The notes under the pieces were generated by a model that had not been told where the DNA came from, did not search any database, and saw only the letters and a list, made by a program, of their open reading frames with translations. Positions 1 to 5,598 of a stretch of 6,386 nucleotides of DNA are shown here, one piece after another (the stretch's first letter is position 1; every line of letters begins with the position of its first letter). Where the stretch lies: assembly GCA_021780575.1 (NCBI GenBank), contig JAJXYL010000015.1:1-6386 (forward strand), given 5' to 3'. A program made the position numbers and the translations under genes. The stretch comes from a bacterium. Its GTDB lineage: Bacteria > Patescibacteriota > Minisyncoccia > Phycocordibacterales > Phycocordibacteraceae.

Positions 1-368
1 GCGCCCGTACCGCCCACGCGCCCGCTGACCTTCACCACCATGCCGTCATGGAGCGACTTCGCGATGTACGGCTGGCTGAACCACATCATCTTTATTTTCC
101 CCGAAGCGTCTTCCAAATACGCCTCGGCGACAGGTCGGCGGCTCTTCCACGTTTTCCGGACGTCCGGCTTCCTTACCGTGCCGTAGAGTGTGACATCGGC
201 GCCCGCGGTGGCGCCCGCAATCGTTCCCACGTTTCCACTCAATTCGTAGCGCGAGGGAAAGTGGTAGAGCAGATCGCGGATGGTGCGTATCCCGAGCTTT
301 CCCAACGCCCGCTTTTGCTCAGGCCGAAGCCGAGTAAAGTGACTCTCGATAAGGTCGTCTGGATTCAC
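1..368 (-). CDS. recG: ATP-dependent DNA helicase RecG, N-terminal part (cut by window edge)
   Basis: Reading the minus strand from a GTG at 366-368 gives 122 residues that stay open to the window edge. They look like the N-terminal wedge region of RecG, the helicase that remodels stalled replication forks and Holliday junctions. Visible signs are LGIRTIRDLLYHFPSRYE (residues 25-42), the typical RecG opening in which converging segments give 'LLYHFPxRYE', and an OB-fold strand pattern ending in MMWFSQPYIAKSL (94-106), close to the family's 'FFNQPYL' segment. The helicase motor domains lie outside the window. GTG was chosen because a TATACT -10 box (375-380, minus strand) sits exactly 6 nt upstream and no better in-frame ATG exists, so the mRNA may be leaderless. 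The gene diverges from the short frame at 428. Identity is by motif memory, not by search. Confidence 0.85.
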   Translation of the reverse strand, partial: MNPDDLIESHFTRLRPEQKRALGKLGIRTIRDLLYHFPSRYELSGNVGTIAGATAGADVTLYGTVRKPDVRKTWKSRRPVAEAYLEDASGKIKMMWFSQPYIAKSLHDGMVVKVSGRVGGTG

Positions 369-374
369 CAGAGC

Positions 375-380
375 AGTATA
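375..380 (-). promoter_or_regulatory. -10 box of recG promoter (leaderless geometry)
   Basis: The minus strand reads TATACT here, followed by 6 nt and then the GTG start of recG. A -10 box normally ends at position -7, so the predicted transcript begins on the start codon. No good -35 box is seen. Confidence 0.5.
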
Positions 381-415
381 CCGTTTTGCGGAAATGTTCT
401 CGGGAAGCGGGGTGG

Positions 416-421
416 TAGTAT
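416..421 (+). promoter_or_regulatory. Extended -10 box (TGG-TAGTAT) upstream of the frame at 428
   Basis: TAGTAT is preceded by TGG, which fits an extended -10 element. It is followed by 6 nt and an ATG at 428, the same layout as at recG, the cupredoxin and lemA. It is back to back with the recG promoter, with 35 nt between the two hexamers. Confidence 0.45.
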
Positions 422-427
422 ATTCAT

Positions 428-615
428 ATGAAAATCGTACAACAAACGCAAGACGAGTTGGTGCTTACCGAAGGGGTCTTGCCGTCGTGCTTTTGATCTC
501 CACGATTACCCTCACTATCATCAAAACGAGTGGCCAAGTCGCTGATTTCATCGGCGTACACTTTCAAGAAGTTGCACCGTTAGCTCAGATGGGGGTGGGT
601 GGTATCCAACTCTAG
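428..615 (+). pseudogene. Probable frameshifted small membrane-protein gene
   Basis: An ATG at 428 opens MKIVQQTQDELVLTEG and stops at a TGA at 494-496 after only 22 residues. The opening resembles the start of small membrane proteins that begin 'MKI-x-QT-x-LVL', but this is from memory. If the frame slips by -1 in the G4 run at 473-476, reading continues as GLAVVLLISTITLTII, a good membrane segment, and ends at the TAG at 613-615. That gives a product of about 62 residues. The simplest reading is a one-base deletion in a G run that broke a gene, or an assembly error there. A well-placed extended -10 box supports this having been a gene. The tail after the membrane segment (KTSGQVADF onward) is not recognised. 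It could also be non-coding spacer with a chance match. Confidence 0.35.
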
Positions 616-645
616 TCTGTGTAGTCGAGTGCCCTGGTCTTACCC

Positions 646-673
646 CCCACGGCCTTTCCTGGAAAAACGTGGG
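646..673 (+). other. Imperfect hairpin upstream of the DUF805 gene
   Basis: CCCACG (646-651) pairs with CGTGGG (668-673), and inside it TTTC (655-658) pairs with GAAA (662-665) around a CTG loop, leaving a small asymmetric internal loop (GCC opposite AA). No T run follows, so it is not a classic terminator on the plus strand. It lies just before the likely DUF805 promoter and could separate the two transcription units. The role is unknown. Confidence 0.3.
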
Positions 674-678
674 CGTGC

Positions 679-684
679 TATCGT
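679..684 (+). promoter_or_regulatory. Possible extended -10 box (TGC-TATCGT) for the DUF805 gene
   Basis: TATCGT preceded by TGC lies 38 nt before the ATG at 723, giving a leader of about 32 nt. No clear -35 box is seen. This is a weak prediction. Confidence 0.25.
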
Positions 685-722
685 TTCGACATATCCATAA
701 ACGTCACAAGCACTCGCAAACT

Positions 723-1100
723 ATGAAGTATTACTTCAATGCCTTTAAAAGATACGCTGACTTCGCCGGTCGCGCGACACGCACGGAATACTGGATGTTC
801 GTGCTATGCAACATGGTCGTTGGCATAGCGGTAGAGTTTATTGCTCCGCTCGTCTTCCATGGGATTATCGCGAGCAGCATCGGATTTGTGTACATGCTCG
901 CTACGATTATCCCGAGCCTAGCAATATGGGTTCGTCGCTTGCACGATACTGACCGAAGCGGATGGTGGCTTCTTCTCATTTTCATTCCGGTCCTCGGAGC
1001 AATCGTACTCTTCATATTTTCAGTGCTTGAGAGCACTCCAGGCGATAATTCTTACGGACCAAACCCCACAGCTCCAGTTCAAATCGCTCCGGTGCAGTAA
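723..1100 (+). CDS. DUF805 family inner-membrane protein
   Basis: This 125-residue protein matches the DUF805 (YhaH-like) family, small integral membrane proteins of unknown function. Visible family marks are an amphipathic start MKYYFNAFKRYADF, the FAGRATRTEYW block (residues 14-24), the RRLHDTDRSGWW block between helices two and three (71-82), and the tail GDNSYGPNP (107-115). Hydrophobic stretches at about 24-42, 48-70 and 81-101 give three predicted membrane helices. A GTG at 669 would extend the protein by 18 residues (His/Arg/Lys-rich), but the family usually begins at MKYYF, so the ATG at 723 is preferred. No Shine-Dalgarno sequence is seen. Two stop codons in tandem (TAA TAA, 1098-1103) and a strong hairpin close the gene, so it is probably transcribed alone. 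Confidence 0.9.
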   Translation: MKYYFNAFKRYADFAGRATRTEYWMFVLCNMVVGIAVEFIAPLVFHGIIASSIGFVYMLATIIPSLAIWVRRLHDTDRSGWWLLLIFIPVLGAIVLFIFSVLESTPGDNSYGPNPTAPVQIAPVQ

Positions 1101-1116
1101 TAATTAGGGACTGGCA

Positions 1117-1141
1117 AACGCCGCCCCTTTCGGGCGGCGTT
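1117..1141 (+). terminator. GC-rich hairpin ending the DUF805 transcription unit
   Basis: A perfect stem of 10 bp (1117-1126 with 1132-1141, core CGCCGCCC/GGGCGGCG) closes a 5-nt loop, CTTTC. It starts 16 nt after the DUF805 stop. The flank after the stem is TGGTGTATGC rather than a T run, so termination may be weak or work without a U tract. Read on the minus strand, the stem is followed only by TTGCC. Confidence 0.55.
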
Positions 1142-1145
1142 GGTG

Positions 1146-1151
1146 TATGCT
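1146..1151 (+). promoter_or_regulatory. -10 box (TATGCT) for the malic enzyme gene
   Basis: TATGCT lies 20 nt before the ATG at 1172, predicting a leader of about 14 nt with no Shine-Dalgarno sequence. The -35 position falls inside the preceding hairpin and does not match TTGACA. Confidence 0.35.
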
Positions 1152-1171
1152 ACCCTCCTAACTGCGCCTTC

Positions 1172-2308
1172 ATGAAATCTAATCCAAAAAAAATCCTTGC
1201 TGCATTTAAGAAGCAGGGCGCGCGCATAGAGACAAAGGCGCGCGTGAAGCTTAAGGGAAAAAAAGATTTCTCACTCTGGTACACACCCGGCGTTGGCGTC
1301 GCATCGCTGCATCTCGCGGAACATCCGGAAGATGCGCGGAAGATGTCGCTGAAGAAAAACAGCGTTGCCATAATCTCCGACGGTTCGGCGGTGCTTGGGC
1401 TCGGCAATATCGGCCCCTATGGCGCTCTGCCGGTAATGGAAGGGAAGGCACTTATTTTTAAGGAAAAAGCGGGTATCGACGGGTGGCCCATCGTACTTGC
1501 CACACAAGATCTGGAAGAGATTATACGCACCGTGAAGGCGATTGCGCCCGTATTTGGCGGCATCAACCTTGAGGACATTAGTGCGCCAAAATGTTTTGCC
1601 ATTGAACAGCGGCTTAGTGAGGAGTTGGATATTCCGGTGATGCATGACGACCAGCACGGCACTGCCATCGTCACGCTCGCCGGACTCATCAATGCCGCAA
1701 AGGTGGTGAAGAAAAATCTGGAAAAATTGAAGGTCGTCATAAGCGGCGCGGGCGCCGCCGGCACCGCTATAGCGAAGCTCTTACTTGCTGTTGACGTGCG
1801 TGACATTATCCTTCTCGACCGCATTGGCACAATTTATGCTGGCCGTACCGACCTGAATGCGCACAAAGCCGAACTCGCTGTGCTCACGAACCCCCGCAAG
1901 GTGGCAGGAGATCTCGGAGCAGCGATGCGCGGTGCCGATGTGTTCGTCGGCGTTTCCGGTAAAGGGCTTCTCTCGGCCGAGCATGTCGCGAGTATGGCGT
2001 CGCGCAGCATTGTCTTTGCTCTGGCGAACCCAGATCCTGAGATTTTACCCGATGCCGCGCGAAAGGCTGGTGCGGCGGTCGTTGCGACCGGTCGTTCGGA
2101 CTACCAGAATCAGATCAATAACGCCCTGGTGTTTCCCGGCATCTTCCGTGGCGCACTCGACGCCGGCGTCTCAAAAATAACTGAGGAGACCAAATTACGC
2201 GCCGCTCGCGCGCTTGCCGGACTTATCAAGAGGCCGACGGCGGATTTGATTATCCCTGACCTTCTTGACGCTCGCGTGGTGAAGACGGTCGCCAAGGCGG
2301 TACGCTAA
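1172..2308 (+). CDS. NAD(P)-dependent malic enzyme (malate dehydrogenase, decarboxylating)
   Basis: The 378-residue cytoplasmic protein should convert L-malate to pyruvate and CO2 with reduction of NAD(P)+. All hallmark segments are visible: the catalytic Tyr in WYTPGVG (Tyr37), SDGSAVLGLGNIGPYG (69-84), the catalytic Lys in MEGKALIFK (Lys92), the metal-binding Glu134-Asp135 in GGINLEDISAP, HDDQHGTAIV (158-167), the Rossmann loop GAGAAGTA (192-199), ALANPDPEI (283-291), and the C-terminal NNALVFPGIFRGALD (316-330). Length fits the short bacterial form. The phosphotransacetylase-like extension of MaeB is absent. After the dinucleotide loop the acidic residue in ILLDRIGT (Asp216) favours NAD, but cofactor choice is not certain. 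The start lies 20 nt after a TATGCT box and has no ribosome binding site. The following gene starts 6 nt after the stop, so the two are probably cotranscribed. Confidence 0.95.
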   Translation: MKSNPKKILAAFKKQGARIETKARVKLKGKKDFSLWYTPGVGVASLHLAEHPEDARKMSLKKNSVAIISDGSAVLGLGNIGPYGALPVMEGKALIFKEKAGIDGWPIVLATQDLEEIIRTVKAIAPVFGGINLEDISAPKCFAIEQRLSEELDIPVMHDDQHGTAIVTLAGLINAAKVVKKNLEKLKVVISGAGAAGTAIAKLLLAVDVRDIILLDRIGTIYAGRTDLNAHKAELAVLTNPRKVAGDLGAAMRGADVFVGVSGKGLLSAEHVASMASRSIVFALANPDPEILPDAARKAGAAVVATGRSDYQNQINNALVFPGIFRGALDAGVSKITEETKLRAARALAGLIKRPTADLIIPDLLDARVVKTVAKAVR

Positions 2309-2314
2309 AAATAT

Positions 2315-2740
2315 ATGCGGAAGAAGAAGTCCCGGGATCTATATCACTCGCTCGTGACACTTCCTGACCGGCTCTATCCGTTTAAAACGGAAGTACAAGG
2401 GCGGTGGGTACGAGGTATTCGCTCCTATAATGCGACTTTCGCACGGTACCAGAGAAAGTACGGGAGCGGCCACTACGGCTTTAAACTCGACGCTTACCGG
2501 CAACTCTTCCACCTTGCCGGATCGATATTTTTCCTGATTTTTGCAGCATATCTCTCGCAGGCTCTTTTCGGAGGTCCCGGCGCGCTTCCGGCTTTTCTTT
2601 TTATTGCCGTCCTCTTTATTTCATTCCAAGAGTTCTATCTCCACCGCCGGATGTATCAACAGCTCTGGAGGAAAGGCATCGTCGACTGGCTCACGTGGTG
2701 TGTGCCGATGGGGGTTTACTTTTGGATGTATCTCCACTGA
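2315..2740 (+). CDS. Uncharacterised three-helix membrane protein
   Basis: This 141-residue protein is not recognised. The N-terminal half is basic and aromatic (MRKKKSRDLY at the start, then many Arg, Lys and Tyr to residue 62), probably facing the cytoplasm. It is followed by hydrophobic segments at about 66-85, 90-108 and 122-140, predicted as three membrane helices. The short loop between helices two and three is strongly charged and aromatic (FYLHRRMYQQLWRK, 107-120). There are no Cys pairs and no known catalytic motif. The ATG follows the malic enzyme stop by only 6 nt and lacks a ribosome binding site, so it is likely the second gene of that operon. It ends 5 nt before the convergent cupredoxin gene. 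Coding status is supported by length, tight spacing and well-formed helices. Confidence 0.75.
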   Translation: MRKKKSRDLYHSLVTLPDRLYPFKTEVQGRWVRGIRSYNATFARYQRKYGSGHYGFKLDAYRQLFHLAGSIFFLIFAAYLSQALFGGPGALPAFLFIAVLFISFQEFYLHRRMYQQLWRKGIVDWLTWCVPMGVYFWMYLH

Positions 2741-2745
2741 CTAGA

Positions 2746-3213
2746 TTAGATTGGTGTCGGCGGCGTTACCGTGATGGAACCCTTATTCGACGGGGCGCCG
2801 TGATTGTGGTATCCCCAGGTTCCAATCTTGATAAATGTGAAGCTAAAGCTGTCGCCGGCAGAGCACTGGTCGAACGGTGCGGGGCCGGTATATCCGGCTG
2901 CACAGTGCTGGCTCCTTGTCGTGCCGTCGTATCCTTGGTGTGTCGGATGAGGGTCAGAGGCAACCCACATTTTATTGCTTGACTGGTTTACAAAAGTTAC
3001 GGTCGCGCCAGAAGGCACGGTGACGCTTTCGGGAGAGAAACCCTGGTTTGTATAGGTAATGGTCACGCTCGGCGCTGTGGCCGTCGTTGGGGTCGTAGTG
3101 GCAGGCGTCGGCGTTGTGGCTGCCGGCGCTTGTGCAGGGGTCCCTTGAAATACATACCAGCCGCCAAGAACGACAAGGACTACCGCAACAATTCCCAGAA
3201 TTTTTCCATTCAT
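2746..3213 (-). CDS. Membrane-anchored or secreted cupredoxin-like (plastocyanin-type) protein
   Basis: The 155-residue protein has an N-terminal hydrophobic segment (residues 4-22), a linker rich in Ala, Thr and Pro (25-49), and a beta-sandwich domain typical of cupredoxins: VTITYTNQGFSPESVTVPSGATVTFVN (50-76), VASDPHPTHQGY (84-95), SFSFTFIKIGTWGYHNH (122-138) and SNKGSITV (142-149). Cupredoxins carry electrons or store copper outside the membrane. The first copper His is probably His89 or His92, and His138 fits the second. The usual ligand Cys is replaced (YHNH where plastocyanin has YCxxH), and Lys144 stands near the usual Met, so this is not a standard blue-copper site. Cys104 and Cys117 may form a disulfide. 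The ATG at 3213 is chosen over one at 3255 because the extra 14 residues span the promoter and the hydrophobic anchor follows MNGK directly. It is convergent with the upstream membrane-protein gene. Confidence 0.85.
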   Translation of the reverse strand: MNGKILGIVAVVLVVLGGWYVFQGTPAQAPAATTPTPATTTPTTATAPSVTITYTNQGFSPESVTVPSGATVTFVNQSSNKMWVASDPHPTHQGYDGTTRSQHCAAGYTGPAPFDQCSAGDSFSFTFIKIGTWGYHNHGAPSNKGSITVTPPTPI

Positions 3214-3219
3214 AGAGAT

Positions 3220-3225
3220 AGCATA
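3220..3225 (-). promoter_or_regulatory. -10 box (TATGCT) of the cupredoxin promoter, leaderless geometry
   Basis: The minus strand reads TATGCT, then 6 nt (ATCTCT), then the ATG of the cupredoxin gene. Initiation would fall on the start codon. No convincing -35 box was found. This placement also argues against the longer start at 3255. Confidence 0.5.
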
Positions 3226-3241
3226 GTAAAGGCGAGTATCC

Positions 3242-3269
3242 TTGAATCCTAACACGCTGGGTATATACT
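3242..3269 (+). promoter_or_regulatory. Promoter of the lemA-htpX-cyclase cluster (TTGAAT-16-TATACT)
   Basis: A -35-like TTGAAT (3242-3247) and a -10 TATACT (3264-3269) are spaced by 16 bp. The -10 box is followed by 6 nt and the ATG of lemA, so the transcript is probably leaderless. The element overlaps the control region of the divergent cupredoxin gene; the two genes share a 62-bp spacer. Confidence 0.6.
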
Positions 3270-3275
3270 CTGCAT

Positions 3276-3842
3276 ATGTCTACTACCACCATTGTCCTCG
3301 TCGTTACTTTGCTCGTCGTGCTCTGGATTATTAGCGCCTACAACCGGTTCGTGACGCTCGTCAACCAGGCGAAGGAGGCATGGGCTGATATTCAAGTACA
3401 GTTGAAGCGCCGCTACGATCTCATCCCCAATCTCGTCGAGACCGTGAAGGGCTATGCCGCACACGAATCGAGCACCTTTGAGAATGTGACGAAGGCACGT
3501 GCCGCCGCCATGGGTGCCACAAGCTCGTCGCCCGCGGCACAGGCGCAAGCGGAGAATCAGCTCTCGGGCGCACTCAAAACACTCTTTGCGGTTTCCGAAG
3601 CGTATCCCGACCTCAAGGCGAACCAGAACTTCCTTCAATTACAGAAGGAGCTTGGCGATACCGAGGACAAAATACAAGCGTCCCGCCGTTTCTACAATAC
3701 GACGGTGATGGCGCTCAATACCGCCGAGCAGTCCTTCCCCGGGAACGTCATCGCGAATTCCTTCGGGTTCAAGCCGATGGATCTCTTCGAGCTTGCTGCT
3801 GCAGATGCCGCGGCCGCTGAGCCGGTGGCGGTGCAGTTCTAA
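3276..3842 (+). CDS. lemA: LemA family membrane protein
   Basis: The 188-residue protein has one N-terminal membrane helix (residues 5-21), a very short external tail, and a long helical domain on the other side. Family blocks are plain: AYNRFVTLVNQAKEAWADI (21-39), LKRRYDLIPNLVETVKGY (43-60), EAYPDLKANQNFLQLQKEL (108-126), the segment ending ASRRFYN (135-141), and FPGNVIANSFGF (154-165). The C-terminal tail is rich in Ala. LemA has no settled biochemical role. It is frequently encoded beside membrane peptidases such as HtpX or with TPM-domain proteins, which is what is seen here: its TAA abuts the htpX ATG with no gap. The start is fixed by a TATACT box 6 nt upstream; there is no ribosome binding site. 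Confidence 0.95.
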   Translation: MSTTTIVLVVTLLVVLWIISAYNRFVTLVNQAKEAWADIQVQLKRRYDLIPNLVETVKGYAAHESSTFENVTKARAAAMGATSSSPAAQAQAENQLSGALKTLFAVSEAYPDLKANQNFLQLQKELGDTEDKIQASRRFYNTTVMALNTAEQSFPGNVIANSFGFKPMDLFELAAADAAAAEPVAVQF

Positions 3843-4748
3843 ATGGATCTCTACGCACAGCGCGCAAGCAATATCCGCCGAACGTGGACGCTCATTGTTG
3901 GCTTCCTTGTTGTGGTGAGTGCGGTCGGCTACGCGATTTCCTGGTATTACGGTAACTCCGCTATCCTTTACATCGCCGTCGTCATCGCCGTCGCGACAAA
4001 CTTTTACGCGTACTGGGCCTCCGACAAGCTCGTCTTGTCCTTGAATCACGCGCGGCCGGCAACACGTGAAGAATTTTTCGACTACTACACCGTGGTTGAA
4101 AACCTCGCGATAACCGCCGGCCTGCCGAAGCCGAAGCTCTACGTCATCGACGATCCGGCGCCGAACGCCTTTGCCACCGGCCGCGACGAAGCACACGCCG
4201 TCGTCTGTGCAACTACTGGTCTGCTTTCTATGATGACGCGCCCCGAGCTTGAAGGCGTTATAGGTCACGAGCTCTCGCATATTAAGAATCGAGACATGCT
4301 TCTTATGACCGTTGCGGTGGTACTCGCGGGCTTTGTCGCCATTATCGCGAATATCTTTCTCAGAATGTCCTTCTGGGGCGGGGGGCAGCGCGAGGACCGA
4401 GGGAACGGGAACGCGCTTCTTATGTTGCTCGCCGTTTTCGGTATCGTCCTCGCGCCCCTGGCGACAAAGCTCATTGAGCTCGCCATTTCGCGTCGGCGGG
4501 AATATCTGGCCGACGCCTCAGGAGTGCTCCTCACGCGATATCCCGAAGGCCTCACTTCCGCACTCGCGAAGATTGGGAGTTATGCGGCGCCGATGCGAAG
4601 TGCGAACCTTGCTACGGCGCACCTCTTTATCGGGGATCCCTTCGGCGCGAAGTCGGGAACGGCAAGCGGCTGGATAGAACGGTTGTTCTCTACGCACCCG
4701 CCGATTGCCGACCGGATTAAAGCGTTACTCGGGTCAAAATCAGTATGA
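3843..4748 (+). CDS. htpX: M48 family membrane zinc metalloprotease HtpX
   Basis: This 301-residue membrane protease should degrade misfolded or damaged membrane proteins. The zinc site is HELSH (142-146) within VIGHELSHIKNRD, with the third ligand expected at Glu220 in SRRREYLADASG (216-227). PAPNAFATGRD (105-115) and the C-terminal STHPPIADRI (283-292) are also family marks. Hydrophobic segments at about 14-33, 40-58, 153-173 and 191-211 give the usual four membrane helices. A Gly-rich charged loop (WGGGQREDRGNGN, 178-190) joins the last two. The ATG lies immediately after the lemA stop, and its TGA overlaps the next start as ATGA, so translation of the three genes is probably coupled. All active-site residues are present, so it should be active. 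Confidence 0.95.
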   Translation: MDLYAQRASNIRRTWTLIVGFLVVVSAVGYAISWYYGNSAILYIAVVIAVATNFYAYWASDKLVLSLNHARPATREEFFDYYTVVENLAITAGLPKPKLYVIDDPAPNAFATGRDEAHAVVCATTGLLSMMTRPELEGVIGHELSHIKNRDMLLMTVAVVLAGFVAIIANIFLRMSFWGGGQREDRGNGNALLMLLAVFGIVLAPLATKLIELAISRRREYLADASGVLLTRYPEGLTSALAKIGSYAAPMRSANLATAHLFIGDPFGAKSGTASGWIERLFSTHPPIADRIKALLGSKSV

Positions 4749-5548
4749 AGGAGGGACCTCCCAACACACGAGAGCCCCAGACGTCGGAACAGGAGCTTCG
4801 TACACACTCCCCAGAGCAGATACCTCTTTCCGAGCAATTGCGCGGTCTTATTGAGTATGCCGACCTTTCTCCCGAAGAATTGCGAAGAGAGCTACTGAAC
4901 ACAATCGAGCGAATCCGCCATATCGAAGAAGTAAGTCGGACGGAGGAGCTTACCGGGCTTCTTAATAGGCGCGGTTTCCGAGAAGAGGTCCGGCAAATCG
5001 AGGCGATTTTCGCGCGAGAACGCCGCGACAAGAAGATCGATATTTCAACGGCGCTGCTATTCTTGGATCTCGACGGGTTTAAGGAAGTTAATGAAACTGT
5101 CGGTCATGCGTGCGGCGACCGAGGCTTGCAGCTGATAGCTGAGCATGTGAAAGGGGCGTTGCGCGAATCGGACTTTTTCGCCCGTGTGGGCGGAGATGAG
5201 TTCAGCATCTTTCTCCCCGAATCCGACGAGAAGGGCGCGCTTGAGGTCGCGGGGAAAGTGCGTACGGTTATAGAGAATGCCGTTTCCGAGCAGTTACGGC
5301 GCGAGTTCCCGAGCTACAAAGGAACACTTTCGGCAAGCATCGGAATCGTAGCTTCAGATGGCACAGGGGTAATCGACGGCAAGAGCGATATGTCTATAGA
5401 AGAAATCATGAAGAGGGCGGACTACGCGTCCTATGTAGTGAAGGCCGCCGGCAAGAGAGGCGAGCTGACGCTCCAGGGCGCGCGCGAAACAGATGCTTCT
5501 GGCGAATTCGAGCGCGACTTCCTCGCGGGGAAGGAGCTGCCACGCTAG
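4745..5548 (+). CDS. Diguanylate cyclase (GGDEF domain), soluble
   Basis: The 267-residue protein should make cyclic di-GMP from two GTP. Residues 1-45 are polar and probably disordered; 43-66 form a charged helix or short coiled coil leading into the GGDEF domain (about 67-246). Key residues are visible: ELTGLLNRRGF (68-78), DLDGF (108-112), Asn116 and Asp125 for guanine binding, GGDEF (149-153), and an inhibitory-site motif RESD (140-143) exactly five residues before it, so product inhibition is likely. Counting from Asn116, the spacing to Asp108, Asp125, Arg140 and Asp151 agrees with PleD. There is no transmembrane segment or recognised sensor domain. The usual Asn-Asp pair reads Asn-Glu (116-117), a mild change. 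The start overlaps the htpX stop (ATGA). The partner that senses c-di-GMP is not in the window. Confidence 0.93.
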   Translation: MKEGPPNTREPQTSEQELRTHSPEQIPLSEQLRGLIEYADLSPEELRRELLNTIERIRHIEEVSRTEELTGLLNRRGFREEVRQIEAIFARERRDKKIDISTALLFLDLDGFKEVNETVGHACGDRGLQLIAEHVKGALRESDFFARVGGDEFSIFLPESDEKGALEVAGKVRTVIENAVSEQLRREFPSYKGTLSASIGIVASDGTGVIDGKSDMSIEEIMKRADYASYVVKAAGKRGELTLQGARETDASGEFERDFLAGKELPR

Positions 5549-5577
5549 GGATTCACAGTGCGGCGTTTTAGTTTTTC

Positions 5578-5586
5578 TGTTATAAA
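5578..5586 (+). promoter_or_regulatory. Extended -10 promoter (TGT-TATAAA) of tRNA-Ser
   Basis: TGT followed by TATAAA lies 12 nt before the mature tRNA 5' end, so transcription would begin about 5 nt upstream of it. TTCACA at 5552-5557 is too far away to be a standard -35 box. Confidence 0.55.
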
Positions 5587-5598
5587 AGAGCAACGCAC

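Noticed and set aside
48..431. Plus-strand open frame of 127 codons
   Set aside because: It lies antisense to the clear RecG N-terminus, has an Arg-rich biased composition, and has no recognisable domain.
669..722. GTG at 669 as the start of the DUF805 protein
   Set aside because: The added 18 residues are not typical of the family and overlap a hairpin and a candidate -10 box; MKYYF at 723 is the usual family start.
3214..3255. Longer N-terminus (14 extra residues, ATG at 3255) for the cupredoxin
   Set aside because: The extra codons cover the TATGCT promoter box, and the signal/anchor segment begins right after the ATG at 3213.
3639..4280. Minus-strand open frame of 213 codons
   Set aside because: It is antisense to lemA and htpX, both of which are unmistakable; the composition is that of a reverse-frame shadow.
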